A stretch of 64,000 nt of DNA from Nothophaeocryptopus gaeumannii (taxonomy: Eukaryota > Ascomycota > Dothideomycetes > Mycosphaerellales > Mycosphaerellaceae): assembly GCA_031771865.1 (NCBI GenBank), contig JASISA010000042.1, positions 248,001 through 312,000 of the forward strand, in the 5' to 3' direction. The position numbers and the translations under genes are program-made. Positions 19,767 through 30,862 of this stretch are shown here, piece after piece. Each line of letters opens with the position of its first letter. Position 1 is the stretch's first letter. The notes beneath the pieces were generated by a model. That model worked only from the letters and a program-made list of their open reading frames with translations. It was not told where the DNA came from and did no database searches.

Positions 19767-20375
19767 TCATACCCTGATGGACGACTTCTTTCTGGTTTTT
19801 GCGAGTAATTCTTCTTCTGCTTCCTCGCAATCGTCTCCTCGACGTCTTTTGGCTGAGCCTTGTCGATTGTTTCGTCGTAGAACGTACGTCTCCTCAGCGG
19901 CGTTGTAGAAATACGCGCTCTCTCTTGGCTCCTTCATCATCTGGCCTGGCAGCGTCCTCAAGTCCGTATCGTCCGAAAAATGGCGCGGCTGTCCGCTCGA
20001 TCCGCAGAAAAGCGAGTTCCGTGCTGTGCGTGAAGGGTGATCAAAACCGAATGTCATGTAGTCACGTTGTCTCTGCCTGCCTAGAACATCGGGGTGTCGC
20101 TCTTGCATGAAATCCTAGGGAAGGTTCGAGATCCTGGGCGAGGGGTTGAGACGGGACTTTGGTGATTTCGGGATCTGACTACCTGCATCGTCTGGTATTG
20201 GCCATGTACGCTGCGCTTGAGTAGCCCTGGGGAGCGGCAAGAGGTCTCTTGGCTGCATTGGAGGTAGTTTGGCGTATGCATACTGCGAGGTTTCGATCGA
20301 ATCCTCGTCGAACCGCACTGTCTTCGTGCGAGCGCCGAGGCTGTGGTTCATAGACGCTTTACTGTCGTTCACCAT
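19767..20375 (-). pseudogene. hypothetical protein frame with one in-frame TAG
   Basis: A minus-strand frame of about 200 codons from MVNDSKASMNHSL at 20375 to SSIRV at 19767, broken only by a TAG at 20114-20112. Both sides have coding character (KTVRFDEDSIETSQYAYAKL; later RRRGDDCEEAEEELLAKTRK). An intron ending at CCCTAG is conceivable, with a GTAGTC donor, but its 68-nt length would not keep the downstream frame. Function unknown; polar, probably disordered and nuclear. Confidence 0.4.
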
Positions 20376-20474
20376 GGCGCAGACTGCTCGACATCAGTTG
20401 TGGACGATAGTCCTGTGTCCGTGTGGAGTCAAGAACGACAAGCGGGTTGAGTTCTGACGGGCAAGGTAAAACAT

Positions 20475-20843
20475 GTGGAAGACAGAAGGTCGAAGATCTT
20501 ACATATGGATGATTCATCAATCACAGGTGTCGACGTCCACACCGAGAAGGGGCAAGAAACAATGCTATTCACGACACGCGACCATGTGGTCATCAAGCTT
20601 GTGATAATGCATAGCAAAGCCAACGTGCGACACTCACACTCCAATGAGGTGACTGTGTGTGAAACAGAGACATTTCTTTCGCCCTTGCTCAACAGTCTCA
20701 CAACAGACGCAGCCAACAAAGACATCGAGAGCTTCAAAATGCCGCTTCCCTTCGATCTCGCAAGCTGTGTACTTATCCACCTTGCAAAGATCTTGCTGTA
20801 TAGTTTGAGAGGCTTCAAAGATATCATCCCATTGTCCAAGTAG
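20475..20843 (+). CDS. candidate coding frame, unknown function (122 aa)
   Basis: An open frame starting MEDRRSKILHMDDSSITGVD, with GQETMLFTTRDHVVIKLVIM and ETETFLSPLLNSL. The composition is coding-like but no domain was recognised. It is collinear with the open stretch at 20894-21451 and could be its upstream exon, although no good donor was found. Confidence 0.35.
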   Translation: MEDRRSKILHMDDSSITGVDVHTEKGQETMLFTTRDHVVIKLVIMHSKANVRHSHSNEVTVCETETFLSPLLNSLTTDAANKDIESFKMPLPFDLASCVLIHLAKILLYSLRGFKDIIPLSK

Positions 20844-20893
20844 ACAAAGAAAGTCTAGCCTTGGCACAGGGCAATGCCACGGGCGAAGGCTAG

Positions 20894-21451
20894 AATTTCT
20901 TCGGCTTCGCTATATCCCTTATCGATGGGACCGCTCCGAAGAAATATGGATTCTCCTTCGACCTAGTCGCCAACCAGGTTGATGACTACAACGCGTCAGA
21001 TGGCGGCGAGGACTTCATCGTAGGCAACAACTCTGGCGATGGCACGACCGACGATAAGGCTCCAGCACCTCATCAAATCCGAGGCCACCTTGCCGCAGAT
21101 GATTTTTACGCTGAGGAGTATGAGAACGGTACTCTGCTCGACGACAACCAAGAGCCGCAGAGCGCTGATGTTCACGACGCCGACATGACGGATGCTTCGA
21201 GCGACAAGGAGCTCGATGAGACGAACGACATGCACGCAGCTAATCAAGCACGTACTGGTGTACTGCTCGGCGAACTCACATATCTGTTGACTCCTCCCGC
21301 ACCGGCTCAGGCGCGCGATCGACCAATTATTCACCGCCGAGTCGTCGCGGTCGCTATTCCTGAGTCGGGGAGGTTAATGGTCAGGCTATCGATCAGATCA
21401 CGTGGGAGTATGACACCACGGAAGTTCGAACTCAGCAGCCCAACTGAATAG
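20894..21451 (+). CDS. candidate exon(s) of an unknown acidic protein
   Basis: Open for 185 codons to the stop at 21451, beginning after a possible acceptor (GGCTAG). It reads SFDLVANQVDDYNASDGGED, then DDFYAEEYENGTLLDDNQEP and ADMTDASSDKELDETNDMHA. It is rich in D and E and probably disordered. The first in-frame ATG is late, at 21185. It most likely belongs to a spliced plus-strand gene whose start I cannot place. Confidence 0.42.
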   Translation, partial: NFFGFAISLIDGTAPKKYGFSFDLVANQVDDYNASDGGEDFIVGNNSGDGTTDDKAPAPHQIRGHLAADDFYAEEYENGTLLDDNQEPQSADVHDADMTDASSDKELDETNDMHAANQARTGVLLGELTYLLTPPAPAQARDRPIIHRRVVAVAIPESGRLMVRLSIRSRGSMTPRKFELSSPTE

Positions 21452-22153
21452 GCCTTGCGGGAAAGACAGTGTGAGGGACAAGGAGGTGGGCGGCGGTCGA
21501 GCTGCCTGGAATACCTAACCAGTAGGAATCTCGAGATCGGTCGTCCGGATCGAATAGGCTGATTTGAAATACTTGGTTTTACGGCTCTATTTTGGCGCCA
21601 ATGACTTTTTCGGAGCGTTTGAGACCATCGTCACGGATTGAGCTTCCGCTCTTGAGGTGGAAACTAGGTGCTAGAAATTTGAGTGCCGTCTCTCTCCAGC
21701 AATGCAATTGATTCTTTCCTTTGGAATCACGATTCCCGCCTCTTTTTGTTCCCTGTTCGGTAAATTTGCGTCCAGCGATTGCTCAATAGTTGTCGTGATC
21801 CATTGTCATGGAGACACTCTGAGTTCCTCTCGTGCGACTCTACATCCGTGCCAATGGTCGAGCTGGCTGCCGGGCAATGTCGGTCCAGCTAGGCGGTCTC
21901 TCACGAAGCTCGTTACTGGAGTCAACTATAATCTTGGCGTAGGCAGCTTGTTGGCCTGCCTGAATGGCTGGATGTTTCGGATTGCGGGAACCGGTACCTC
22001 ATCTTCAAGCCCTTCGTGCAAGCTACTCTCTGGCATTTGCAGATAGACAGTGCTACCAAATTGAGTAGCTGGCAGGCATGGCTAAGGGTCTCCAAAGCAA
22101 TGCAGCATGAACTTGAAATCTCCTGCGAATGCCAAACAAGGTCTCTGTCAGAC
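21452..22153. other. intergenic flank of Copia-1
   Basis: No supported gene. The right edge contains the first copy of the Copia-1 target duplication (CGTCT, 22154-22158). Confidence 0.4.
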
Positions 22154-22158
22154 CGTCT
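22154..22158. repeat. Copia-1 target site duplication (left copy)
   Basis: CGTCT, repeated at 27477-27481 right after the other LTR. Confidence 0.85.
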
Positions 22159-22296
22159 TGTTGAAATATGTCGAACGCAGTGGCAGCAAGAAAGAGTAAG
22201 TGTGTTGTAGAAGTCTAAGTACAACCTGCGCCTAGAGACCCTTTTTGATCTCCTGCACTAGCGTGTGCACGTGCGCTCAGTACTGCTCCTTTAACA
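22159..22296 (-). repeat. Copia-1 3' LTR
   Basis: 138 bp, identical to 27339-27476. Confidence 0.93.
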
Positions 22297-22305
22297 TCCC
22301 CCCTC
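22297..22305 (-). other. Copia-1 polypurine tract
   Basis: On the minus strand a purine run GAGGGGGGA lies immediately before the 3' LTR. This is the plus-strand DNA priming site. Confidence 0.75.
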
Positions 22306-22489
22306 GCTCGGCATACCGGCTTGTAAATGAATGACTTCTCTTGTTGCCTCAGGCTCTTACCTCGACCGTCGTCCTTTCCCCAACTGACCGCTGCTGGACC
22401 ATGCGCTTCTGCCCTTTCCATCTTGGATGTTGCTGCGCGTCCACTACTGGCCAATAGTAGGCTTCGAACGTCTGATCACATGGTAGCCT

Positions 22490-25400
22490 TTCTTAGCCCA
22501 AGTGAATGTCTGAACCCAGCGAATGCCTCTTTTGGTAGGGGTTTGTTAGACCATCTGCTGTCTGCTTCTTGGTCTCAATCCACTGAACGTCAATGACGCC
22601 CTCGTCAACCTTCTCGCGTTGCCAGGCGTGCTGAATGCCGATATGTTTTGTACGGCTGTGATATCGAGGGTTTCGGCTGAGTGCCACTGCTCCGGCATTG
22701 TCACCATAGATCACAGTGGCGCCAAGCTGTTCGTGCCCAAGCTCTCGGAGTAAGTCTTGCAGCCATATCGCTTCCTTAGCCGCTTGTGTCTGTCCGACAA
22801 GCTCGGCTTCACAGGTTGACAATGCCACCGTTGGCTGACGCTTTGATTGCCAAGATATCACGGCACTGCCGATACTGAACAGATAGCCTGATGTTGATCT
22901 TTTGATGCGTCGTCACCCCAGCTGGCATCGGTGAACCCAGTGAGCTTGCCAAAGTGGTCGTTGAAGACTAGCTCGTAATCTATCGTGCTCCGGAGGTACC
23001 GCATAATTCGCTTAACTGCTGTCCAGTGTTCCTCAGTTGGATTTGCTGAAAACGGCTCACAACCGAGACTGCGTAGGCGATGTCTGGCCTCGTTCCAAGC
23101 ATAGCGTACATCAGCGATCCAACAGCGCTTTGATATCGCTGGCGTAGTTCATCAGGTGCTTGTAGCCGTCTGGTGCAGGTTCCATTTTGTTGGTAGTCAT
23201 CATAGGCGTGTCTGTTGTACCTACACGCCCATCACCCAGAACCCGTGTGTCATGCCAAGATAAGAGTAGCAGGGCCCGAGATCAGTCATATTGAACCGCC
23301 TGCTCAGGGCACCTTTGGTTTCCTCGATTTGAGCATCATCCGGTCCAATAACGAGCAAGTCGTCTACATAGACTGCCACAATGGTACTCCCTTTGACAAA
23401 CACTGCCATGTCGGAAGCCAGCGCAGTGAAACCGATGGAAACAAGGAACTCAGACAGCGTCTTGTACCAGATCCGAGGTGATTGCTTGAGACCATATAAC
23501 GCCTTCAGAAGCGAGCAGACCATGTCGTCGCCTTCTTCGTAGCCGTGTGGTTGTTCGACGTACACTTCTTCGTCAATATTGCCGTAAAGGAAAGCTGTGT
23601 TGACGTCCATTTGATCAATTCGCCATCCTCGTGCAGCCGATAGAGCAAACAAAATCTTGTAGCTCATAGGCTTCACGGTTGGTGCAAAGACCTCGTTGTA
23701 GTCACTGCCCTCTTGTTGCTCGAATCCACGTACTACCCAGCGGGCCTTGTACTTGTTGATTGATCCATCGGCGTTGAGTTTGATCTTAAAGACCCACTTC
23801 CCTTTGAGTATCTTTCCATTAATCAGCGAGCGTTTCTTCAGTCGCCAAGTCTTGTTCTTGCGCAATGATTCGTACTCGGCATCAGTCGCTTTGTTCCATT
23901 TGGACCAGTCAAACCTTGCCTGAGCTTCTTCGATAGTGCGTGGCTCATTGAGGATCCAGTCGGCGTACTGGTTTGCGAGATTGAATGCCATAACTGCATG
24001 GAATACCATGTGGAATTGCTTGGTCTTGCGTAGTCGCTTTCCTTCGATAATATGGCTCTCGTCCAGTCTTGCGCCAAGGTCATGGGGTTGTTGCTCTTCT
24101 TCAGGCGTGACGGGTTGCCAGTCATACAGGCGGCGCTGTTGTTGTCTTGGAGGGTCCGGAGGAGCTGGCGTTGTTGTATCCTCGCTCTCTGTGTCTGAGA
24201 CTGTCTGAGTCTCGATATCGTGCCCCCCTGACTCGGCAGTCTCAGGTTCTTTTGTAGGTGGCGCAGGGCCACACTGTTCGCTAAACACGAGATTCGTACG
24301 TTCCGTCCAGCTAGTGGAGCCAGTCGTGACAATGTAAGTAGAGTTGCTTTTGAAACCGAGCAACTGTGCGTCTTCTGTCTTGGCTTGAGCAACAACATGC
24401 CGCTTCCGCTTTGCTGACGGCTTCAACATGGTAGCAACACTGCCAATCTTGCGGACGTTGGCAAGGTTTGGGCGCAGGCCTGTACGCTTCTCATACGGCG
24501 TGCAGTCCAGTCGGGCATGTGGAGAGCGGTCACGGAGGTAGGCAATGCCAAACTGCAACACCTGAGGCCAGTATCTCGGATCCAGGCCAGCTGTTAGCAT
24601 TGTTGGCATTAGTCGATCCTCGAGTTTGTTGTTGAGGACCTCAGCATATCCGTTAGCTTAATGTTGCTCTGTGTCCGTGTATTCAAGGATAATGCCGTGG
24701 TCGTAGGCAAATGCTGCCAGCTCGTTTGATCGGTTCTCACCGGCCCTGTCGAAGTGAATGTGCCGGAAGGGCAGCTCTGGCCGGACATTACGGAGCATAT
24801 AGTTGATCAGCGTGCTAGGTCCTTCAGAGCGCTGTCGTAGTGGCACGACCTCTGCGCAGTGGTCATAGCCGTCCAAAACAGTGATGAAATAGCGTGATCC
24901 ATCGAAGCCTGGAGGATCCACTGGGCCAGCGATATCTGGAGTGGATAACATCGTTCGTGTGGTGGCCCTGACGTATCTGACCCCGGTGCGGTCTTGACTT
25001 CATCCTGCCCTTAACACAGCCTTTACAGCGACAGTCGCCATCCGGCTTGAAGTGGTGCATGCCATCTACCATGTCAAACAGCTTGTTAAGGCTGTCGTCG
25101 CTCAAATGGCCCATCCGTTCATGCCATAGCCGCGACTTTGTACTGTAGGCGGTGTAGGCGTCGAGATCGTCGGCTAGTCAGATATCAAGGGCCAGCAGGC
25201 CACTCTTGTATGTCGCTGAGAACTCGTATTTGCCCTGGACAATAGCGAGGCCACTTGGCTTCTTCCGGATGCCATCAATGCTGTCCCAGAGCCTGCCGAG
25301 AGAGAGCAGATTAGCGCCAACATTTGGAGCGTAGTGAACATCAGGAACCCTAAGCAGGCGTGTCTTGCCGCCGTGAACCCTGCAAAGTAGCTGTATGGTG

Positions 25401-25716
25401 CCAATACTGATTGGTGTAATTTCAGTGCCGCCAATGCCACGCGAGGTAGATCCAATGACAGGTTTGAGGTCAATAAACACATCCTTTCTGCCGATAAGGT
25501 GGCCGTTTGCGCCTGAGTCGAGGATCCATACGTTGTACAGGTTGTGTGGGTCTGTCACAGCGGCCATGTTGTACCTAGGCATTGGTGCCCAGTCAGATGA
25601 GGCGTGCGAAGGGGCGTGTTTGTCCAAAGGAGCCTCTTCTGCGTTCTTTGCTGAGCCAAGTATTAGCATGTAATGCTTACTTAGCTGTTGACTCGATTGT
25701 TGATTTGCCATGCCCA
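22490..25716 (-). pseudogene. pol: Copia-1 pol: protease, integrase, reverse transcriptase, RNase H (broken)
   Basis: Protease motif DSGAN (near 25.5 kb). The integrase zinc finger has WHERMGH...CRCKGC (about 25.0-25.1 kb) and the D-D-E core residues follow (about 24.65-24.95 kb). A long intact reverse-transcriptase frame covers 24609-23221 with YVDD at 23370-23359, and RNase H is at 22.5-22.95 kb with DASWGDD and YGDNAGAVAL. Breaks: TGA at 25180-25178 (shared with Copia-2); an extra base near 24.94 kb; TAA at 24660-24658 (shared); a lost base near 23.24 kb; a lost T near 23.05 kb (shared). The product would be a polyprotein for protein cleavage, reverse transcription and integration; this copy cannot make it without recoding or error correction. 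Confidence 0.85.
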
Positions 25717-26590
25717 TCACGCTAATGCCTTGGTCATCTTCTTCGCTGTCCGCACGCTGACGCTTCCTGTTGCCTTGCTTTGGAAACCACGGTGGTGCCT
25801 TGTGTGGATCCTGAACCAGCAGACCTTTGGATTGTGATGCTTCTTGCAATGTGGGCACTCTGGCCATCGAGGCTTGTCGCCGCTATAGCTATCTTTGTTG
25901 GGGTTGTTGTTGCGGTGACTGTTGTAAAAGACCTCGGTCGATCCGACTGGTTTGAAGTTTGATGCTGCCGCAATAGCTTCGACCAAAGTGGCTTTTGTCT
26001 TGCCCTCTTCCACCAGTAAGGAATGCTGGAGGAAGTAGGCCACAATGAAGGGCTGGTACGATTCGCCAAGTGCAATCAAAAACAGTCGACAACAAAGGGC
26101 TCCCTGGGTCGGATTCATTTACTGATGCAGCGTCGCCAGTCGAGCTGAGTCTCTTGATGTCGTCCCACAGCTTCTTAATTTCTTGCCCGAGCTTGCTAGG
26201 GTTGTTGTCGAAATCTGCAATGCTGATCTGGAGCAACTTTGCCTTTGCACGACGGTAGATGTTAGTCGTGTTGCCCTTGAAATGGGTCTTGAGATCTTCG
26301 AGTGCCTGTTGCACTGTCTTGTCGTCTTTCTTAGCGAGGTCCAGCTTGCTGCTGGCTATGTCGCCGCAGACGTTGTCAACCTCAGCATAGGCTTTGATGC
26401 GGTCTTCAGTCCACTTGTCGACACGTTTTGCCAATGCAGCTTCCTCATCGCCGACCTGGCGGGTTGGCTTGGCTTGCAACACGTGATTGTATCCCTTGAT
26501 GAGGAGCTTGTTAGTGATCTTCTTGATCCAAACAGGCCATTGCTCGGGGTCGGTGAGCAGCTCGATAGTATCTTCTTTGGTGGAAGCCAT
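25717..26590 (-). pseudogene. gag: Copia-1 gag (frameshifted)
   Basis: Starts MASTKEDTIELLTDPEQWPV at 26590. It is a helical capsid-like domain of the copia type, and a nucleocapsid zinc knuckle CPHCKKHHNPKVCW lies near 25.83 kb. A one-base loss near 26.10 kb shifts the frame in this copy, where Copia-2 is intact. A further shift follows the zinc knuckle. Gag would assemble the cytoplasmic virus-like particle. Confidence 0.8.
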
Positions 26591-26708
26591 AATAGATAGA
26601 AAACATTCCAACCATCGTTGCTCAGCGTCTGCAGTTCGCTTTGGCTGTTGTGGTTACGGCAAAGATAGGGATACCCTAGCTTGCTCGCCCTACCGCTCGC
26701 CCTACTGT

Positions 26709-26887
26709 TCGCTTTGGCTGTTATTGGCTGATCTGGAACGCTCCGATCATTGTAGCCCAACATCTGCATTTTGCTTTGGCTATAGTTGGCTGATCTGGAA
26801 CGCTCCGATCATTGTAGCCCAACGCCTGCATTTCGCTTTGGCTGTTGTTGGCTAATCCAGAACGCTCTGATTGTTGTTGCTCAGCGC
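26709..26887 (-). repeat. Copia-1 leader tandem repeats (about 61-bp unit, three copies)
   Basis: Between the primer site and gag, three imperfect units contain the CATTGTAGCCCAA / GATCTGGAACGCTCCGATC and TTCGCTTTGGCTGTT motifs. A partial fourth lies near 26.63 kb. The counterpart in Copia-2 is 57597-57775. Confidence 0.7.
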
Positions 26888-27326
26888 CGAATATATATGG
26901 AGAGTTGTTTCAGGTGACTATGCTGCCCAACAAAGAACATGACTCAGAGGTTCAGTGTTCAGCTGGCGGTGTCCTCAAGCTGCCTTGGGAGTCGTTGGGG
27001 ATCCTGCTACAAGATGGTTAGCTATGCTTTCAAAACTTGCAAAGGTCGTCGGATTGGGCATCATTTTTGAAGCTGTTAGGATCTGCAATCCCTGGACCCT
27101 TTTTCTGGTTCCCTCCCAGGAAACAGCCGAGGCAGAGAGTTAGATAGAGGAGCACAGAATTGATGTTGCTCTTTCGATTGGTGATGGTTTCGAGTGCGTC
27201 GAAAAGGCAGAAATCGCTCAGGGCCGTGTCGCCTATGGCATCGAGATTCTTATCGCAGTCTCGTAGTGTTGCATCTTATAAAAGATTGGATATATGCGAC
27301 ACGGTCATAGATTAGAGCGCAGAGCC

Positions 27327-27338
27327 GGGCTCATAACC
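27327..27338 (-). other. Copia-1 primer binding site, half-tRNA(iMet) type
   Basis: On the minus strand GGTTATGAGCCC directly follows the 5' LTR. It is complementary to the anticodon stem-loop (GGGCUCAUAACC) of initiator tRNA-Met. Drosophila copia and yeast Ty5 are known to prime with such a tRNA fragment. Confidence 0.8.
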
Positions 27339-27476
27339 TGTTGAAATATGTCGAACGCAGTGGCAGCAAGAAAGAGTAAGTGTGTTGTAGAAGTCTAAGT
27401 ACAACCTGCGCCTAGAGACCCTTTTTGATCTCCTGCACTAGCGTGTGCACGTGCGCTCAGTACTGCTCCTTTAACA
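27339..27476 (-). repeat. Copia-1 5' LTR
   Basis: 138 bp, identical to 22159-22296. It is followed by the target duplication CGTCT at 27477-27481. Confidence 0.93.
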
Positions 27477-27795
27477 CGTCTCAAGGTTTCAGCTTCGTTA
27501 CGCAACTGCAGCTCTCAGACCGGCACTTGTTTCGAGATGTCCGCTTTCCAGGACTGCGACATTCTGTCTTGCAACCAGCAGGAAGAGATCATTGACTTGA
27601 CGAGATGAGACGGGAAGGTAGAAGGAGAGCTTCCCGGGGAGCGAATTGTGCAGATACCGAACAGACCTATACGGGAGCGACGGTGCCCAGCCGATCGCAT
27701 CTGGTCCACTCCGGCAGAGCTAAGCACAGACACAGATTAAGCTCTCACTCCAGCAGAGGCCGCGGTTCTTCACTTTTCTTGCCCGATAAATCGAC

Positions 27796-28521
27796 ATGGT
27801 GGACCAGACATTCAAAATCGGTACCTCAAAAGATGAGGACGAGAATGACTTCGCCGATGACATCTTGCGCCAATATCGAAGTCCAGGTGGGCGCACAACC
27901 ACCGCTCCGGGGTAGAGTGCTGGCGACGATGCCGACGAGGCTCCGTAGAATGGCAACCCAAATTGTGGCACGAGAATCTTGAATCGGGACTCTGATGACG
28001 TGAAGAATGGTGATTTTCACAGCGGCGTAGCAGCAGAATGGTGAACATATTGCAGAGGTGATGAAAGACTGGGGCCCCAGCGAGGAAGAGCAGAATCCAG
28101 TCGAGGCTGCCAAGTCCACTCGCGTTCAGCAACTCTTGGACGAGCTTCAAGGTCTACTGATAATTCCCCGTTCCGCAGACGTTGGTGACCGACAGGTCAC
28201 CTTCCGCTATCGAGTGGTTCTCCCTGTCGAAAAGGTCAGTGATGTGGCCGGTCAGGACGTCTGACGAATCGTGCTCAGTGGGGCCACCAGGTGGCCACCA
28301 CCAGACATGGTCCACCATTGGATTGGGTTGAAGCAGGAGCGAGGGAGTCTGGTGGGGTATATCTGGATCTTTCCGCGGGTTTGGAGGATAGAGGGCGACC
28401 TGCCCGTCTGAACTACCTGAGCAGTAGAGACTTCAGGGCTAGTCGCCACAAGATGCTACCGGATGTTAGCGCCGTCTGGAATTATGTCTGGCTCATAGAG
28501 CGTTTTTGGGAAGTCTGGTGA
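27796..28521 (+). CDS. candidate spliced or decayed gene, unknown function
   Basis: Three coding-like segments in order. 27796: MVDQTFKIGTSKDEDENDFA. About 28034-28234: EVMKDWGPSEEEQNPVEAAK, then VQQLLDELQGLL and VTFRYRVVLPVEK. 28279-28521: LDWVEAGARESGGVYLDLSA, ending NYVWLIERFWEVW. A 44-nt intron (28235-28278, GTCAGT donor, CTGAC branch, CTCAG acceptor) joins segments 2 and 3 in frame. No clean junction joins segments 1 and 2. No known domain; soluble and acidic. It may be a real gene with one unresolved junction or a pseudogene. Confidence 0.42.
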
Positions 28522-29651
28522 TGTTACACCTGGAATGTACAGAAAGCAATCAACATATTTTTCCAGCTCGGAATGGCAGTGTGTGAATCCTCGTTCAATG
28601 CTGTCTTTCTTGCGGTGTCCGAGTTATGGATAAGTAGAACCCCGTGACTTCTTCGTCTCCCGGAACCCAATTCCCTCTCCTGCGAACAGAGCTTGCACGC
28701 GGGACGCAGCTTGCTGTGTTGGCCGGGGACTGTCTGATGCCAGAACTGCCACGTCCTTGCCAGACGCCCCAAAGTCTCTAGATGCTGTAGAGAGAGCGCT
28801 GAGCAGGCCTGGCGGGGACTTGGATGAGGAGGTGGTTGATTAAGCAAAAGAAGCGGGAGTTTATTGCTCTTTGATGCATTTGCGAGCTACGTCACTGCAT
28901 GTTCCATCCCTGCAGTGGGCCAACTTTGGAGACACTGCACCAATCGTATTATCACGAGGGCTTGGTGGCTGTACCTCTGTCGTCGTGGTCTCCCGATGCG
29001 GTGGCCGGCTGTCTATGTTAAGATCGTTGCTCGATTCGGACGCTTTGCTCGTGGTGATTGGGCCCGTACGGATGTTTCATTCCAGATACTTACTCCTATT
29101 GAAAGGCAGTCGCGCTGGGCTCAGTGGCTTCGCTTCTTCTACTTTGCTTATAACTTGGCGCGGAGAGAACATACTCCAGAGTCAACTCGATAGATACGCC
29201 TTTTGATACTGTGAACGGGAGCCTCGCCAGCCTACCAAATGTACGCGATCGCCAGCTTCTTGATCATAGATTCTGCTCCGTCATCAAGAGTACTCCATCC
29301 TCGACTCTGTTGATGCGGTGCAAGTGTGACCCTGGAGGTACATACAGCTACACAGGACAACTCCGGGATCCTGGACCAATATAACGGCACGTCAAGCTGA
29401 GACCGGTTTGACTCTGCTGTTTCCAGGGCCAGCTGCGTTCTGTATGTTGGCGTACCTTTCCTACGGTGTGCTCCCTGTAGCGCTTTGGAGGAAGACCGTG
29501 CAGGACGGCAATTTGGTGGTCTGATTGTTGCATTAATCGGTGAGTAAAGCTGGGTTTCGGTAGGAACCGGGAAAATGAACGGCCGTGGTTCTTTATCCCT
29601 TCTTGCGTTTTCAGCCTGTGGGCTGCGCTGTATCTACCACCAGCTTTCCAA
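28522..29651. other. intergenic, no recognised gene
   Basis: Overlapping plus frames at 28864-29206 are open but neither has convincing coding character. No repeats or RNA genes seen. Confidence 0.35.
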
Positions 29652-30004
29652 TCATCTCATACGACAGTGCTCCTTTCTCCTAGCACCACCGACCGTCATG
29701 AACGCAAGACTCTGTTCGTCTATCATCGCCCGGATCAACTGCTCAGCATCTTTGCTACGAGGATCGATGTGAAGGTTCATGACTTTCGTGCCATTGACAT
29801 CGCATCTGAACCGTGAGGGGACTTGGCTATAGAGCGACGAGTATAATACCGCATGGTTTTCCACTTTAACTCCTGAAAGAGATTCGGAGAGACGACTAAG
29901 TTGATTGTGGCGCTCTGTGCCTCGACTACCTGCTGTAAGTCTCCGAACATCTTAAAGAGCGAACGATGCTTGATACAGACCTCGCCGTTGCTCAAATGTA
30001 CCAA
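29652..30004 (-). pseudogene. gene fragment with one frameshift, unknown function
   Basis: Minus-strand coding character runs from about 30010 (FFYHLVHLSNGEVCIKHRSL) through QQVVEAQSATINLVVSPNLF. It changes frame at an AAAG run near 29868-29870 and continues VLYSSLYSQVPSRFRCDVNG, MNLHIDPRSKDAEQLIRAMI, to a stop at 29652. The upstream exon is not resolved. No family recognised. Confidence 0.38.
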
Positions 30005-30604
30005 GTGGTAGAAGAAGGTATTCGGAAGTTAAGCCGAGCTACCTCCCTCGATGAGGACGTAGGCGTGGGAAAGGGAAAAGACTCCTGGGAGCTGCTAGGG
30101 TCTTCTCAATTCAACGGAAGCGCTGTGGAGCCCACCGGTCATCCGAGCTTCTGCTCGTTGGGAGCCCATCCGCTGACCTTCTCGTCATCCGGAGCTGACC
30201 GCCACTCAGCTTGCTTGTTGTTTTATTGCACTCCTAAGTAACCGTCTACAAAGAAGCTACCCTTGGACGTCTCGGACAATGGCTTTGCTCCATGGAGTTA
30301 CTAGTCATTATCGATGACTGGCACTGCACTTGAACTGCAGACTCGCTGCAGCAGCTGGTACGTGGAATCGTCGGCCATTTTGAGTGAGTGCTTGGCTATT
30401 TGTGCAGTACTGGGCAGAGGCAATTTGTGAAAGTGCTGCGCGTGGAAGTCGCGTGCAGGTAAAGTATATGTGTAAGTTTCTGACTTTGGCCGTGTCGGAC
30501 TGGCGCGGCCACGACTTGTGGCAGAGTTTGGGAAGGGGAACTGTGAGTGAATGAAGACTGGCTGCCAGCTTCAGCTTCACTATTTTATATGCAGTCTTTT
30601 CTGA

Positions 30605-30862
30605 ATCACCATACAACACACTATCTACATTCATAATCTCCACCGCGCACACCGCAGCACCTTTGCACGATTTCCCGCCCGTGGAGACCAACGAGATGCA
30701 CCGAAGGACAGTCGCAAGCCCAAGAAGAAGCTGTTCAATGTCCGCATCAATCCGCCCTTGTCCGAGGACTTCTATTCGAGCGGCTTTCGGACGCGGCGGA
30801 GAAATGGGCTCTGGGATAGTGATGATGGCTACTGGAGCGACGACTCCTTTTGGTGGGATTGA
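30605..30862 (+). CDS. candidate terminal exon, unknown function
   Basis: Open after a TGA at 30602 to a stop at 30862, with no in-frame ATG early. The C-terminal half is coding-like: DAPKDSRKPKKKLFNVRINP, then SGFRTRRRNGLWDSDDGYWS, ending in tryptophans. It probably follows a splice acceptor such as ATATGCAG near 30591-30598. The opposite-strand 206-codon frame over 30308-30928 lacks this character and is taken as its shadow. Confidence 0.36.
   Translation: MTIQHTIYIHNLHRAHRSTFARFPARGDQRDAPKDSRKPKKKLFNVRINPPLSEDFYSSGFRTRRRNGLWDSDDGYWSDDSFWWD

Larger units (their letters stand above)
22159..27476 (-). mobile_element. Ty1/copia LTR retrotransposon Copia-1, full length, coding-defective (5318 bp)
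   Basis: Bounded by two identical 138-bp LTRs (TGTT...AACA) and by a 5-bp target duplication CGTCT (22154-22158 and 27477-27481). Minus-strand order is gag - protease - integrase - reverse transcriptase - RNase H, which is the copia order. Primer site and polypurine tract are intact. Coding is broken by indels and stops, several of them shared with Copia-2. Identical LTRs mean a recent insertion. Opposite orientation to Copia-2 about 29.5 kb away makes the pair a potential substrate for inversion. Confidence 0.93.

Noticed and set aside
26183..26599. Open frame antisense to Copia gag (also 57880-58197)
   Set aside because: Present only because gag codons are open on the reverse strand; no independent coding features.
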